From a virus: DNA of 30,294 bases. The stretch lies in IMG/VR virus record IMGVR_UViG_3300042305_000299, positions 1-30,294 of that record; one strand, written 5' to 3'. The notes beneath the pieces were generated by a model. The model ran no database searches. It was not told the DNA's origin and saw only the letters and a program-made list of their open reading frames with translations. Below, one piece after another: positions 20,193 to 29,233 of the stretch (position 1 is the first letter of the stretch; each line of letters starts with the position of its first letter). A program made the position numbers and the translations under genes.

Positions 20193-20492
20193 TGCATAGG
20201 TTTTTCCCAAGGTGTTACCCTATTTTCTTTCAAGGAGAAAAGAATAATAACCTTTCAGTTCATTCAATACGTAGGCAAAAGTGAGAGCAATGTCTTACCC
20301 CTGACAACTCTTGACGTACAAGTTTCAACAATAGCCGAGAAAACCTGCCACCGGATGCAGAGGAAAGGATGGGTACTGAGTGATAGAGATGCCTTGAGCA
20401 AAAAAAAACACATCTCTATACTTCGATATAAGTTTGGTAAAATTCAATTACCCTACTTGTACGGATATAGAGGGGGTGTATCTAAAGCATAA
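20190..20492 (+). CDS. Hypothetical protein before the large terminase
   Basis: A frame of about 100 codons from the ATG at 20190 to a TAA three bases before the terminase start. The protein is basic with alternating strands: KEKRIITFQFIQYVGKSESN, then TCHRMQRKGWVLSDRD, and the end LRYKFGKIQLPYLYGYRGGV. The composition reads like a real protein and the coupling with the terminase is tight. The start is doubtful: the ATG at 20190 is the last three bases of the promoter-like element, so from that promoter the transcript would begin after it. Upstream read-through or a rare start codon further in (an AAGGAG lies about 45 bases downstream) would be needed. Confidence 0.5.
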   Translation: MCIGFSQGVTLFSFKEKRIITFQFIQYVGKSESNVLPLTTLDVQVSTIAEKTCHRMQRKGWVLSDRDALSKKKHISILRYKFGKIQLPYLYGYRGGVSKA

Positions 20493-20495
20493 AGT

Positions 20496-21647
20496 ATGAG
20501 AATAGAATTGCCTCAACCACATACTAACCAACAAGCAATCCTTGATAGTTCAGCAAGATTTAGAGTGGTTATGGCTGGGCGAAGATTTGGCAAATCGGAA
20601 CTTTCTCAAATAGAAATAATCGTTAATGCTTTACAAGGCAAGCAGGTATTCTACGTTACACCTACCTACAATCTGGCAAGGGTATTCTTTGACCAACTAA
20701 GCAAAGCCGTACCTTTCGAAGCCAACAAATCGGAACTATCAATCAAGTTCCCAAATGGCGGTGCGGTTTATTTCTTTACAGGCGAACGATTAGACAACCT
20801 ACGAGGTCGCAAATTCCACTTTGGGGTAATAGATGAAGCCTCGTTTATCCCTGACCTTGAAAACGGCTGGCTTAATTCAATCCGACCAACCCTAACCGAT
20901 TACAAAGGGCGAGCCTTGTTCATCTCAACCCCTAAGGGCAAGAACTTCTTTTATTCCCTATTCCTAAAGGGTGGCGAACAAGATTGGCAATCCTTTAAGT
21001 TTACGACCTACGACAACCCCCATATCGACAAGACCGAGATTGATGATGCAAGGCTTCAGTTACCCGAAGTTGTATTCGAGCAGGAATATATGGCTAATCC
21101 TGCCGAAAATGCATCTAATCCGTTCGGGAGTGCCTACATCAAGCAATGTACATTTGAAGCCAGCCACGAGCCTCCTATTGCGTTTGGTATCGATTTAGCG
21201 AAGTCGGTTGACTATACCGTTATCGTAGGCTTGGATAAGAACGGCTCAGTTAGCTATTTCGACCGATTCCAAAAGGATTGGCGGCAGACAAAGCAAGTCA
21301 TCGGAAACTTACCCAAAGTACCTACCTTGATTGATAGCACGGGTGCTGGCGACCCTATATTCGAAGATTTGCAACGAGAGGGTTTACCCGTAAGTGGGTT
21401 TAAGTTTACCTCAACCTCAAAGCAGCAATTGATGGAAGGTTTGGCATCGGCTATCCAACAAAGAAAGATAACCTTTCCCGAAGGGCATATAACCCAAGAA
21501 CTTGAAATATTCGAGTATCAATATACCGCAACGGGGGTTAGGTATTCAGCACCGCAAGGATTCCACGATGATTGCGTAATGGCTCTGGCTTTGGCTTGGC
21601 ATCACTACACCCGAAACACAGGGCAAGGCAAGTATTCTTTTGCATAG
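20496..21647 (+). CDS. terL: Terminase large subunit
   Basis: A 383-residue packaging motor protein with both domains. The ATPase has the Walker A-like AGRRFGKSE (Gly28-Ser34), the Walker B FGVIDEAS (Asp113, Glu114), and coupling motif LFISTPKGKN (residues 141-150). The nuclease has GIDLAKSVDYTVIVG (Asp233), LIDSTGAGDP (Asp280) and GFHDDCVMALALA (Asp358, Asp359). It pumps DNA into the prohead and cuts it. The length is slightly short for the family but nothing essential is missing. The start ATG at 20496 follows the upstream stop by three bases. Confidence 0.95.
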   Translation: MRIELPQPHTNQQAILDSSARFRVVMAGRRFGKSELSQIEIIVNALQGKQVFYVTPTYNLARVFFDQLSKAVPFEANKSELSIKFPNGGAVYFFTGERLDNLRGRKFHFGVIDEASFIPDLENGWLNSIRPTLTDYKGRALFISTPKGKNFFYSLFLKGGEQDWQSFKFTTYDNPHIDKTEIDDARLQLPEVVFEQEYMANPAENASNPFGSAYIKQCTFEASHEPPIAFGIDLAKSVDYTVIVGLDKNGSVSYFDRFQKDWRQTKQVIGNLPKVPTLIDSTGAGDPIFEDLQREGLPVSGFKFTSTSKQQLMEGLASAIQQRKITFPEGHITQELEIFEYQYTATGVRYSAPQGFHDDCVMALALAWHHYTRNTGQGKYSFA

Positions 21648-21671
21648 CAACAATTAGGGTTTTATCTATTT

Positions 21672-22438
21672 ATGGATATGAATTGGAAAGACATATCCGT
21701 ATTTCAATGGCAGCAACTTAACGACCTGTTCCTTAAATCTAAGGAATTAAACGAGTTAGACCTGGCAATTCAGTCGGCAGCGATTTGTACTCGTATGACC
21801 GAGAACGAAATTGATAGCTTGCCAATCGAAGATTTGAACCCCTTACTCAAATCTATTCAGTTCATCCACGATGAGATCAAACCCGAACCCCAATCGTACA
21901 TAAAGATAAACGGCAGAAAATATAAGTGCATTTATGACGTGCGTAAGATACCTGCTGCACGTTATATCGAAACAAAGCACTTCAGTCAAGATGTAAACGG
22001 CAATCTGCATAAGATTGCTGCCTGTATGGTTATGCCGATGAAGAAAACCTTATTCGGGTGGAAGTTAGATAAGTACGATGCAAGTAGGCACGAGGATTAT
22101 GCGCAGGATATGCTCGAAGCACCTATCACGGCAATTCTCGGAAGCGTGGTTTTTTTTTATCAAGTATACAGAAATTGGATAAAGAGTTCGAAGGATTATT
22201 TGATAGCGGAAATGTCGAAGAAGATGAGCCGGTATCAAGCAGAGGCGGTGTATCAAACTTTATGCGATACTATGGATGGATATACCAAACCGAGCTGGTT
22301 GCTGCACTCGAAAAGATCACGTTGGAACAAACATATGAAATCCCTACACTTCAATACCTTAATGACCTTGCTTACCTCAAAGCGAAAGGCGAATACGAAG
22401 CCGAGCAATTAAAGAAAGTGTATGGCAAAAAGTATTAA
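21672..22438 (+). CDS. Tail assembly chaperone, -1 frameshift fusion
   Basis: The first frame runs from 21672 to 22412 (246 residues if read through). A run of nine T at 22150-22158 contains the heptamer T TTT TTT in the correct phase (22151-22157). A -1 slip there joins the first 162 residues to a second frame that ends at 22438, giving about 255 residues. The second frame (SSIQKLDKEFEGLF, then SNFMRYYGWIYQTELVAALE and PTLQYLNDLAYLKAKGEYEA) reads as a good protein. The first frame beyond the slip becomes Ser/Lys/Thr-rich and less protein-like near its end (HSKRSRWNKHMK). Gene position before the tail genes fits lambda gpG/gpGT-type chaperones, which use the same device. Confidence 0.65.
22151..22157 (+). 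promoter_or_regulatory. Slippery heptamer for -1 ribosomal frameshift
   Basis: T TTT TTT in the frame of the chaperone gene (codons GTT TTT TTT TAT). After a one-base back-slip the next codons are TTA TCA AGT, and the frame stays open to 22438. I see no strong pseudoknot directly after it. A sequencing error in the nine-T run is the main alternative. Confidence 0.55.
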
Positions 22439-23093
22439 ACAATTACAAGCCGAACTCTTAAACGAGGGTTTACTCAATCGATTAGGCGCACAAAAGGAAG
22501 ATTTATCACGCCTGCCATTGATTGAGCAATTGATGATACAAGCCGCTGCAAACTTTATCATAAAGGTAAAAGAGAACATTGAAACACTTGGGATTAGCGA
22601 TACAGGTGCTTTAAGTGATGATATTAGTCAGGGCGAACTAACAAAGCAAGGCGGCACGTACTCAATCTCGTTAGGATACCCACGAGGCTCTAAGGCTGCT
22701 AAATACTATGACTTTGTAAACAAAGGGGTAAGGGGAGTTAAATCGGGCGAACCGAACTCGCCTTATGCATTTAAGAATTTAGGGGTTAGCAGAAACTTTC
22801 AAGAGAATATCTTTTCGTGGGTTAAGCGCAACAACGTGAAAGGCGATGTAGCTATAACCAGAAGGCAAGCTAAAAGGCAATCGCTATCTAAGATGGTTGA
22901 CCAAGCTAAAAACCAAAAGAGTTTAGCGTATGCGATAGCAGTAGGCATAAAAAAGAAAGGATTGAGAAAGACCGGATATTTTGATAACGCAGTTAATACA
23001 ATATTCGGGGATGACTTTGCAACGGCAGTAGGTAAAATATTAGGGCAAGATTTAAGAATAATAATCAGGCAAGATGGCAATAACAATCAATAG
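22422..23093 (+). CDS. HK97 gp10-like / tail or neck structural protein
   Basis: A 223-residue protein. Residues 1-80 are helical, then ISLGYPRGSKAAKYYDFVNK gives a turn and helix found in tail-completion or gp10-like proteins, followed by GVRGVKSGEPNSPYAFKNLG. The basic region RRQAKRQSLSKMVDQAKN and the end FATAVGKILGQDLRIIIR are typical of neck and tail-completion proteins. Its start overlaps the frameshifted chaperone by 17 bases and its stop overlaps the next gene by 20. Confidence 0.6.
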   Translation: MAKSIKQLQAELLNEGLLNRLGAQKEDLSRLPLIEQLMIQAAANFIIKVKENIETLGISDTGALSDDISQGELTKQGGTYSISLGYPRGSKAAKYYDFVNKGVRGVKSGEPNSPYAFKNLGVSRNFQENIFSWVKRNNVKGDVAITRRQAKRQSLSKMVDQAKNQKSLAYAIAVGIKKKGLRKTGYFDNAVNTIFGDDFATAVGKILGQDLRIIIRQDGNNNQ

Positions 23094-24282
23094 TACACCA
23101 GCAAATTATAGTTCGCTGCATAGCGCACTTTACTTTGTAGTGAGTTCAACCAATAGCGCACAAACTAACTTTAAGTTCGTATGTGATGTTTATGTAAACG
23201 GAAACTTAGTAACGAGGCTCAAATCATTCCCACAACCGAGTTCATCAAAGGGGATATTCAACGTAGCACCGATAGTGAGAAACTATTGGAACTCTTATTT
23301 CAAGCCAAATATCAGCACGAATAGTGCTATCTCTTATACAGGCAACGATATCTACGTTGAGTACGAACTAAAGTTTGGCGAAGATTACGGAGGTACAACG
23401 TATACAAACTTAGAAGAACAAAGCGCATTCGCTTACAATTACGTTCAAGATTTCCTTTACAATCCGACTTCGGATGCGTTCCTTTCGCCATCGAGATACG
23501 ACACCTCTTATGCTGGCTTCTACCTAACCAATAGGGATAAGACACAAGTTACCTTCCCTGCAAGTTTAATCAGCACAGGTAGATTGTTCACTTCGTTTTT
23601 GAGTGATGCTGAGAACACACCAAAGAACCTTTCGTTAGATATTACCAGAGTAAACGGATCAACAAGCACCAACTTTACAGGTGCTACGCAATCGTGGGAA
23701 GATTTCGCCTTATTGGATATTTCGCCAAGAGGGATAAATACTTACTTAGGCACTACGGCTATAACCGATGCCACTATTTACTACGATGTAAAAGCTAAGA
23801 TTGCAGGAGTGCAAACCGATGTTATCCGAGTTACTTTGAACTGCACGCAATACGATGTTATTCCTTTGCACTTCCTTAATTCAGTAGGTGGATATGAAAC
23901 CTTTAACTTCACATTGGTTAATCGCCAAAATAGAAGCGTAGAACGCAAATCATTTCAGCGTTTGCAATACGAATACGAAACAGGCACAAGCGCTATGGAT
24001 ATGGTTGATGCCTATGGTCGCTTATATGGCGGTATGATACCCTTTGCAACGCAACAAAAAGTAACGTACAAACTAATTAGTGATTGGGTAAACTTTACCG
24101 ATTACAATTGGCTAAAAGAGTTAATCGCATCGCCAGAGGTCTATATGGAAAGAAACAATCAGTTCGTTCCGGTTATGATCTCAACAACCAATTGGTCAGA
24201 GAAGAAACGCTTTGCCGACAAGACCTTTAACTTAGAATTAGATATTGATTTGGCTTATCAAGTTAATTCACAATACCGATGA
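23074..24282 (+). CDS. Tail structural protein (distal-tail-like)
   Basis: A 402-residue strand-rich protein. The N-terminus (ITINSTPANYSSLHSALYFV) is followed by FKFVCDVYVNGNLVTRLKSF and IVRNYWNSYF, a pattern I recall from tail proteins of Flavobacterium-type phages. The C-terminal third has YKLISDWVNFTDYNWLKELI and PVMISTTNWSEKKRFADKTF. No catalytic motif is visible. In gene order it lies between the chaperone and the baseplate-like protein, so it is likely a tail tip or distal tail component. It overlaps the next gene by four bases. Confidence 0.6.
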   Translation: MAITINSTPANYSSLHSALYFVVSSTNSAQTNFKFVCDVYVNGNLVTRLKSFPQPSSSKGIFNVAPIVRNYWNSYFKPNISTNSAISYTGNDIYVEYELKFGEDYGGTTYTNLEEQSAFAYNYVQDFLYNPTSDAFLSPSRYDTSYAGFYLTNRDKTQVTFPASLISTGRLFTSFLSDAENTPKNLSLDITRVNGSTSTNFTGATQSWEDFALLDISPRGINTYLGTTAITDATIYYDVKAKIAGVQTDVIRVTLNCTQYDVIPLHFLNSVGGYETFNFTLVNRQNRSVERKSFQRLQYEYETGTSAMDMVDAYGRLYGGMIPFATQQKVTYKLISDWVNFTDYNWLKELIASPEVYMERNNQFVPVMISTTNWSEKKRFADKTFNLELDIDLAYQVNSQYR

Positions 24283-26462
24283 TATCAACTGAAATTTACA
24301 TAGAGAACAATAGGTTAGATTTAAGCCAAGATTTATCAAGCGAGTTCACTTATTCGATTGATGATATACAGGACTTTGCTTCTCGTAACACGAGTTTCTC
24401 TAAAACCATTATACTGCCAGGCAATGCAATCAACAACAAGCTATTCGGTCATATATTCGAGTTCAATAACGCTAACTTCTATAACCCATCACAGGATAAT
24501 GTGGGTTACAACTTTAACGCAGCCAAATCGGCTGATTGTGTTATCTATGTAGACAAAATACAAATCTTCAAAGGTGTTATTCGATTATTAGAGATTACCA
24601 TTGATAGAGGAACGATAGAATACGAGTGTGCGGTGTTTGGCGAATTGGGTGGCTTTATTGCTGCTCTCGGTAATGACAAACTTGAAAACCTTGATTTCTC
24701 TGCATACGACCATAATTGGACACACGAAAACATAGAAGCAAGTTGGGTGCAAGCAAGTGGAACAACCGCAAGCGGAATGGGTTATTATTATCCTCTAATT
24801 GATTACGGGCAGGTTAGTGATACAAAAAAGCATTGGAGCTACAAGGCTTTTAGACCTGCTTTGTTTGTTCGTGAATACGTTGATAAGATTATTAGGGGTG
24901 CTGGCTATACTTGGGAAAGCGACTTCTTCAATACGAACTTATTTAAGCGGTTAGTAATTCCAAACAACCAAAAAGAGTTAAGCAATTACACCAACACACA
25001 AATAGCAGCGAATGCGGATGAAGAAACGGCATCAACAACAGGCGCAACAATAACCAGAGATTTAGAGTTCTCAAATACGCAAACACTAATCGGATTTGAG
25101 TTTGGAGTAGGTGGATATCGTGATTTCTATTGGCGAGGTGCTAACTTTACACCAACACTTACCTTACGATTTATAGGCGAATTAGCAAACGAGCAAGGCG
25201 GTACATCGGGTCTAAGAATGCGTGTCTTAAAGAATGGAACTTCTGTCAATATGCAAGTAATTGCAACAGGCGACCCACAGGGTAGAATATTCTTTGATAC
25301 TACGCTAACATACGCTATTGCGTTAAATACGAACGATTATTTCAGCATACAAGTAGAACTCTACAATGTAACAGGTGGTGGTGCATCATTTATCATTGAT
25401 AGCAATTCAACCATAACTTCTACAACTTCGACTTCGATAGCTTCGCCATTAGGATACAATGGAAAGATATTTATGAACTCTGGTATTCCAAGAGGGATAT
25501 ATCAAAAGGATTTTATCAGTTCGATTGTAAAGATGTTCAATCTTTATATTGTAGAGGATACAAATAAAGGAAAGCATTTAAGAATTGAGCCATATATTGA
25601 CTTTTTTACTATACCTACAAGTTTCTTAGAGGTCAATGATTTAAATGAGTTTTTGTTAATTGATAATACGAACCTTCTTTTATTGGATGACCCGACAGGC
25701 GAGAACTTAGATTGGTCGTATAAGGTTGACCGAAACAAGGCTTTTAAGATAAAGCCAATGTCGGAACTAAACGGAAGATATTTTGAGTTCAAGTACAAAA
25801 GTGATAACGATAATTACAACGAGGAATATTCTAAGCACTATGGTGAAGGATATGCAGATTACGTTGAGGATACAGGTTTTGAGTTTGCCAATGAAAAACA
25901 AACGGCTGAACTGATATTTGCCTCTACTCCTTTGCTAAGTTATGCAGGCGATGATAAGGTATATCCTACTATCTTTAAAAAATCAAATACTCAAAACGCA
26001 CCATCGGAAGACCCGATTGACCATACGATAAGGATAATGCAAGTAAGAAAGATTACAGATGTTAGTCCTTGGGATATGAAAGGCGATACGGGAAATCTTG
26101 TAACCAACCTTACTTACTATGGTTATGGTGGGCATTTGAACGACCCTGATGTGCCTACTGCCGATATTAACTTTGGTGTACCAAAAGAAATATATTTTAG
26201 CTTGGCGGTAACCTACCCAACGGCTAACCTCTATAACTCGTATTGGTCACCTTATATTGCAGAGATATCGGACAAGGATAGTAAGCTACTTAGCTGCTAT
26301 GTGTATCTCAAAATCCAAGATATTTATTCGCTTGACTTTTCAAAGTTAATCTACATTGATGGCTCACTCTGGCGGTTAAATAAAGTGGTTGATTACAACC
26401 CTACTGTTCCCGAATCTACGAAATGCGAATTTTTAAAAGTAATTGAATTAACTTATACATAA
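24279..26462 (+). CDS. Baseplate / tail-tip protein
   Basis: A 727-residue protein. The start (MISTEIYIENNRLDLSQDLS, then DDIQDFASRNTSFSKTIILP) is characteristic of a large tail-tip protein in Bacteroidota phages. The N-terminal third contains GYNFNAAKSADCVIYVDKIQ, a central jelly-roll-like part follows (about residues 300-380), and the C-terminal part has YLKIQDIYSLDFSKLIYIDG. It probably forms the hub or adsorption platform at the tail tip. No peptidoglycan hydrolase motif is seen. The stop overlaps the tape measure start by one base. Confidence 0.65.
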   Translation: MISTEIYIENNRLDLSQDLSSEFTYSIDDIQDFASRNTSFSKTIILPGNAINNKLFGHIFEFNNANFYNPSQDNVGYNFNAAKSADCVIYVDKIQIFKGVIRLLEITIDRGTIEYECAVFGELGGFIAALGNDKLENLDFSAYDHNWTHENIEASWVQASGTTASGMGYYYPLIDYGQVSDTKKHWSYKAFRPALFVREYVDKIIRGAGYTWESDFFNTNLFKRLVIPNNQKELSNYTNTQIAANADEETASTTGATITRDLEFSNTQTLIGFEFGVGGYRDFYWRGANFTPTLTLRFIGELANEQGGTSGLRMRVLKNGTSVNMQVIATGDPQGRIFFDTTLTYAIALNTNDYFSIQVELYNVTGGGASFIIDSNSTITSTTSTSIASPLGYNGKIFMNSGIPRGIYQKDFISSIVKMFNLYIVEDTNKGKHLRIEPYIDFFTIPTSFLEVNDLNEFLLIDNTNLLLLDDPTGENLDWSYKVDRNKAFKIKPMSELNGRYFEFKYKSDNDNYNEEYSKHYGEGYADYVEDTGFEFANEKQTAELIFASTPLLSYAGDDKVYPTIFKKSNTQNAPSEDPIDHTIRIMQVRKITDVSPWDMKGDTGNLVTNLTYYGYGGHLNDPDVPTADINFGVPKEIYFSLAVTYPTANLYNSYWSPYIAEISDKDSKLLSCYVYLKIQDIYSLDFSKLIYIDGSLWRLNKVVDYNPTVPESTKCEFLKVIELTYT

Positions 26463-28228
26463 TGGCACAAGAAACAGTAGGTATAAAAATACAGGTCGAT
26501 GGTGGTCAAGCAACGCAATCTGTTGGTTCGCTTAAACAACAATTAAGGGAAGCACAAAAGGAAGTAACTGAACTTTCTGCAAAGTTTGGTGCTACCTCAC
26601 AACAAGCAGTTGAAGCAGCAAAGAAGGCAGCCGAATTAAAAGATGCGATTGGGGATGCTAAAAGTTTAACCGATGCCTTTAATCCAGATGCTAAATTTAG
26701 AGCGTTTACTTCAACACTTGCAGGTGTTGCTGGTGGTTTTGCAGCCGTACAAGGTGCGTTAGGTTTGGTAGGAGTAGAAAGCGACAAAGTAGAAAAGACC
26801 TTGCTAAAGGTTCAATCTGCAATGGCTATATCACAAGGCTTGCAAACTATTGGCGAAAGCATTGATAGCTTTAAGCAACTTGGTGCGGTAATTAGAAATG
26901 TAGGAGTATTTCAAAAAGCCTATAACGCTGCGACTATTGCCGCAACCGCTATACAAAGAGCATTTGGGGTAGCCGTAGTTACAACAAGTACCGCTTTTAA
27001 AGCCTTGCGTGCGGCTATTATTACAACAGGTATCGGTGCGCTTGTTGTAGGTATTGGGTTATTGATTAACAAAATAATCGAATGGAATGAAAGTAGCAAA
27101 GCTGCCGCAGATGCACAAAAAGCATTAGCAAAAGAAATCGAAAATCAAAATGATGTTATCGATGTGCAGATTTCAAAACTCGAAGCATTAGGCGGTAAAG
27201 AAGATGAAATCTACTCTAAAAGGGTTGAGCGAATACAAAATGAGTTAAGGCTAACAACTGAAAAGCTAAAAAAGGGCGAAGAATTAACAGATGAAGAAGT
27301 TAAGCAACGAATTAAGTTGGCTTCACAATTAGAAGTTTTAGATATACAAGAACAAAAAAGAAAAGATAAAGTTGCAGAAGAAGCAGCCAAAAGAGTAGAA
27401 GAAGCAAGAAAAAAAGCTGCCGATGAAGCATTAAAAAAACAACAAGAAGATGCAGCCTTAGAAGATGCAATCGAACAAAGAAGAATTGAAAGGTTAAAGG
27501 AACGAATTGATGCAGCGGATGCGATATTAAATATCTTAGATAAAAAAGATGAAGAAAGAAAAAAGCTGCAAGAGGAAAAGGAAAAGGAAAGAATAGAGCG
27601 TGAAAAACAATTATTAAACGAGCGTGTTCAAAGCAATATAGATGCTTTAAATCTTCAAATACAAAACACGCAAAATGCAAATGCTGAAATTGTAAGAAAT
27701 GATGAAGAAGCGGCACAAAGAAGAATTGATATACAAAACGGATATATTGATTTATCAAGCAATTTGGCTGGATTGTTACGGAATGTAGCAGGACAGAATA
27801 AGGCATTACAAATCGCCGCCATAGTTGCTGAACAAGCTGGCTCTATTGCTCGTATCGTTTCTAATACCGCAGTAGCAAACGCAAAGGCTGCCGCTGCAAC
27901 ACCACTTACCGCAGGACAACCATTTGTAGGTATTAACACGGCTTCGGCTGCTATATCTATCGCTTCAACTATTGCTGCCGCTGCAAAAGGTATACAACAA
28001 ATCAAAAGTTCAAGTACAAGTGTAGGCGGTGCATCCTCATTGCCAAGAGGTAGCGCAGGTGCGCCATTATCACCCGAAGCACCATTAGTAAACACAAGAA
28101 CGCAATTAGATGCGACAACAATACAACAAATGGGTTCAGCTACAAATAGAGCCTATGTGGTTGAAAGTGATGTAACTAACTCACAAGAAAGAATACGCAG
28201 GATCAATAGAGCTGCAAGATTAGGATAA
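26462..28228 (+). CDS. Tape measure protein
   Basis: A 588-residue protein. Residues 15-80 are a long coiled coil (KQQLREAQKEVTELSAKFGA); a hydrophobic stretch at about 185-208 (AAIITTGIGALVVGIGLLIN) could cross the membrane during DNA entry. Residues about 225-410 form a Lys/Glu/Gln-rich coiled coil; an Ala-rich part and the end YVVESDVTNSQERIRRINRA follow, a common end in this phage group. By the usual ratio of about 0.15 nm per residue the tail would be near 90 nm. It is the protein around which the tail tube is built. Confidence 0.85.
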   Translation: MAQETVGIKIQVDGGQATQSVGSLKQQLREAQKEVTELSAKFGATSQQAVEAAKKAAELKDAIGDAKSLTDAFNPDAKFRAFTSTLAGVAGGFAAVQGALGLVGVESDKVEKTLLKVQSAMAISQGLQTIGESIDSFKQLGAVIRNVGVFQKAYNAATIAATAIQRAFGVAVVTTSTAFKALRAAIITTGIGALVVGIGLLINKIIEWNESSKAAADAQKALAKEIENQNDVIDVQISKLEALGGKEDEIYSKRVERIQNELRLTTEKLKKGEELTDEEVKQRIKLASQLEVLDIQEQKRKDKVAEEAAKRVEEARKKAADEALKKQQEDAALEDAIEQRRIERLKERIDAADAILNILDKKDEERKKLQEEKEKERIEREKQLLNERVQSNIDALNLQIQNTQNANAEIVRNDEEAAQRRIDIQNGYIDLSSNLAGLLRNVAGQNKALQIAAIVAEQAGSIARIVSNTAVANAKAAAATPLTAGQPFVGINTASAAISIASTIAAAAKGIQQIKSSSTSVGGASSLPRGSAGAPLSPEAPLVNTRTQLDATTIQQMGSATNRAYVVESDVTNSQERIRRINRAARLG

Positions 28229-28229
28229 A

Positions 28230-29132
28230 ATGCTATTTAAGATTATGGAAAAAGAATTACCGATATACAGATTAGACATAAGCGAGGATATGGATAGCAA
28301 CGTAGAAGTTGACTTCGTTGCCTTAGTAGATAGACCTGCAATTGAGAAAGCATTTTTAGCTTTCCAAGATAGTTATTCGGATTATCCCGATGCCGTAAAG
28401 AACAATGCTCAAAACGCATTAGATTGGGCAGAGGAAAACGGATGGGGTTCGTGCGGTACACCTGTTAGAAAGCAAAGAGCCAATCAATTAGCCAATGGCG
28501 AGCCTATCAGCGTAGAAACCATTAAGCGTATGTACTCGTTTCTTTCCAGACACAAAGAGAATGCGGAAAGTTCAAAAGGCTATGGCGATGGGTGCGGTCA
28601 ATTGATGTACGATGCGTGGGGTGGTGCAAGTGCTTTGAGTTGGGCAGAAAGCAAACTCAAACAAATCGAAAGGCAAAGTTTTGCCATACAAGATGAAGAA
28701 GAAAGGATCATCACGGGTGCTTTGATGCTTGCTGACACTCCTATCTACCGGAACGATGGCAATGGCGAATATTACGTTGTATTCGGAAAGGACACGATAA
28801 AAAAGATTGCTCAAAAATATTTCAAGAAAGGTTACCAGAATAACGTAAATTTGATGCACGATAGCGGTCAAGTGATGGATGGGGTAACGATGTTTGAGAG
28901 TTGGATAGTAGATGAGAAAAGAGGTATCAAACCGATGAAAGGTTTTGAGGATGTAAAAGAGGGTTCGTGGTTTGGTTCTTTTAAGGTTGAGAATGAGGAA
29001 GTTTGGAATATGATAAAAGATGGCAAGGTAAAAGGGTTTTCGGTAGAGGGGATATTTAATTACTCTAAACCGCAGACAATTGAAGAACAAATGATGTCGG
29101 ATATCATAGAAATCTTAAAGCAAGTAGATTAG
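28230..29132 (+). CDS. XkdF-type prohead protease with inserted domain
   Basis: A 300-residue protein. Residues 1-45 and 160-300 form the XkdF-like part: FGKDTIKKIAQKYFKKGYQN, then NVNLMHDSGQVMDGVTMFES, WIVDEKRGIKPMKGFEDV, and VKGFSVEGIF. Between them (about residues 48-146) an extra domain is inserted: DAVKNNAQNALDWAEENGWG, then RANQLANGEPISVETIKRMY and LMYDAWGGASALSWAESKLK, a module also fused to other phage head proteins. The protein is thought to mature the prohead. The start may be the first ATG or the one five codons later (MEKELPIYRL). It is followed by a strong terminator. Confidence 0.75.
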   Translation: MLFKIMEKELPIYRLDISEDMDSNVEVDFVALVDRPAIEKAFLAFQDSYSDYPDAVKNNAQNALDWAEENGWGSCGTPVRKQRANQLANGEPISVETIKRMYSFLSRHKENAESSKGYGDGCGQLMYDAWGGASALSWAESKLKQIERQSFAIQDEEERIITGALMLADTPIYRNDGNGEYYVVFGKDTIKKIAQKYFKKGYQNNVNLMHDSGQVMDGVTMFESWIVDEKRGIKPMKGFEDVKEGSWFGSFKVENEEVWNMIKDGKVKGFSVEGIFNYSKPQTIEEQMMSDIIEILKQVD

Positions 29133-29155
29133 GTTTTTCATAGTTTGGTTTTAGG

Positions 29156-29185
29156 AAAGGGGGTGTTTCTACACTCCCTTTTTTT
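29156..29185 (+). terminator. Rho-independent terminator after the protease gene
   Basis: AAAGGGGGTGT (29156-29166), a four-base loop ttct, and ACACTCCCTTT (29171-29181) form an 11-bp stem with one G-T pair, followed by T at 29179-29185. It separates the tail/protease genes from the scaffold and capsid genes, which have their own promoter-like element directly downstream. Confidence 0.85.
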
Positions 29186-29188
29186 GTC

Positions 29189-29223
29189 TATATGGTAACT
29201 TATGATCTAAGTAACTATTTATG
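29189..29223 (+). promoter_or_regulatory. Conserved bipartite promoter-like element, copy 2
   Basis: TATATGGTA (29189-29197), 17 bases, then CTATTTATG (29215-29223), identical in both boxes and spacing to 20158-20192. It starts four bases after the terminator's T-run, where a new promoter for the scaffold and major capsid genes is expected. The scaffold ATG lies only ten bases after the second box, which implies a very short leader. Confidence 0.7.
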
Positions 29224-29233
29224 AATAAATTTT

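Noticed and set aside
21666-21674. CTATTTATG at the chaperone start as another promoter copy
   Set aside because: No TATATGGTA-like box lies 17 bases upstream; the match is probably just AT-rich sequence before a start codon.
22158-22412. The zero-frame extension of the chaperone beyond the slip as a separate functional domain
   Set aside because: Its last 40 residues are basic and Ser/Thr-rich and look like an incidental frame; the -1 frame reads as the better protein. Not excluded.
27312-27806. Long minus-strand frame opposite the tape measure gene
   Set aside because: It is the mirror of the Lys/Glu-rich coiled coil, giving Phe/Leu-rich nonsense; the plus-strand tape measure explains the openness.
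28572-29090. Minus-strand frame of 172 codons opposite the protease gene
   Set aside because: Composition is Tyr/Phe/Pro/His-rich without any domain, as expected for the opposite strand of a strongly conserved gene.
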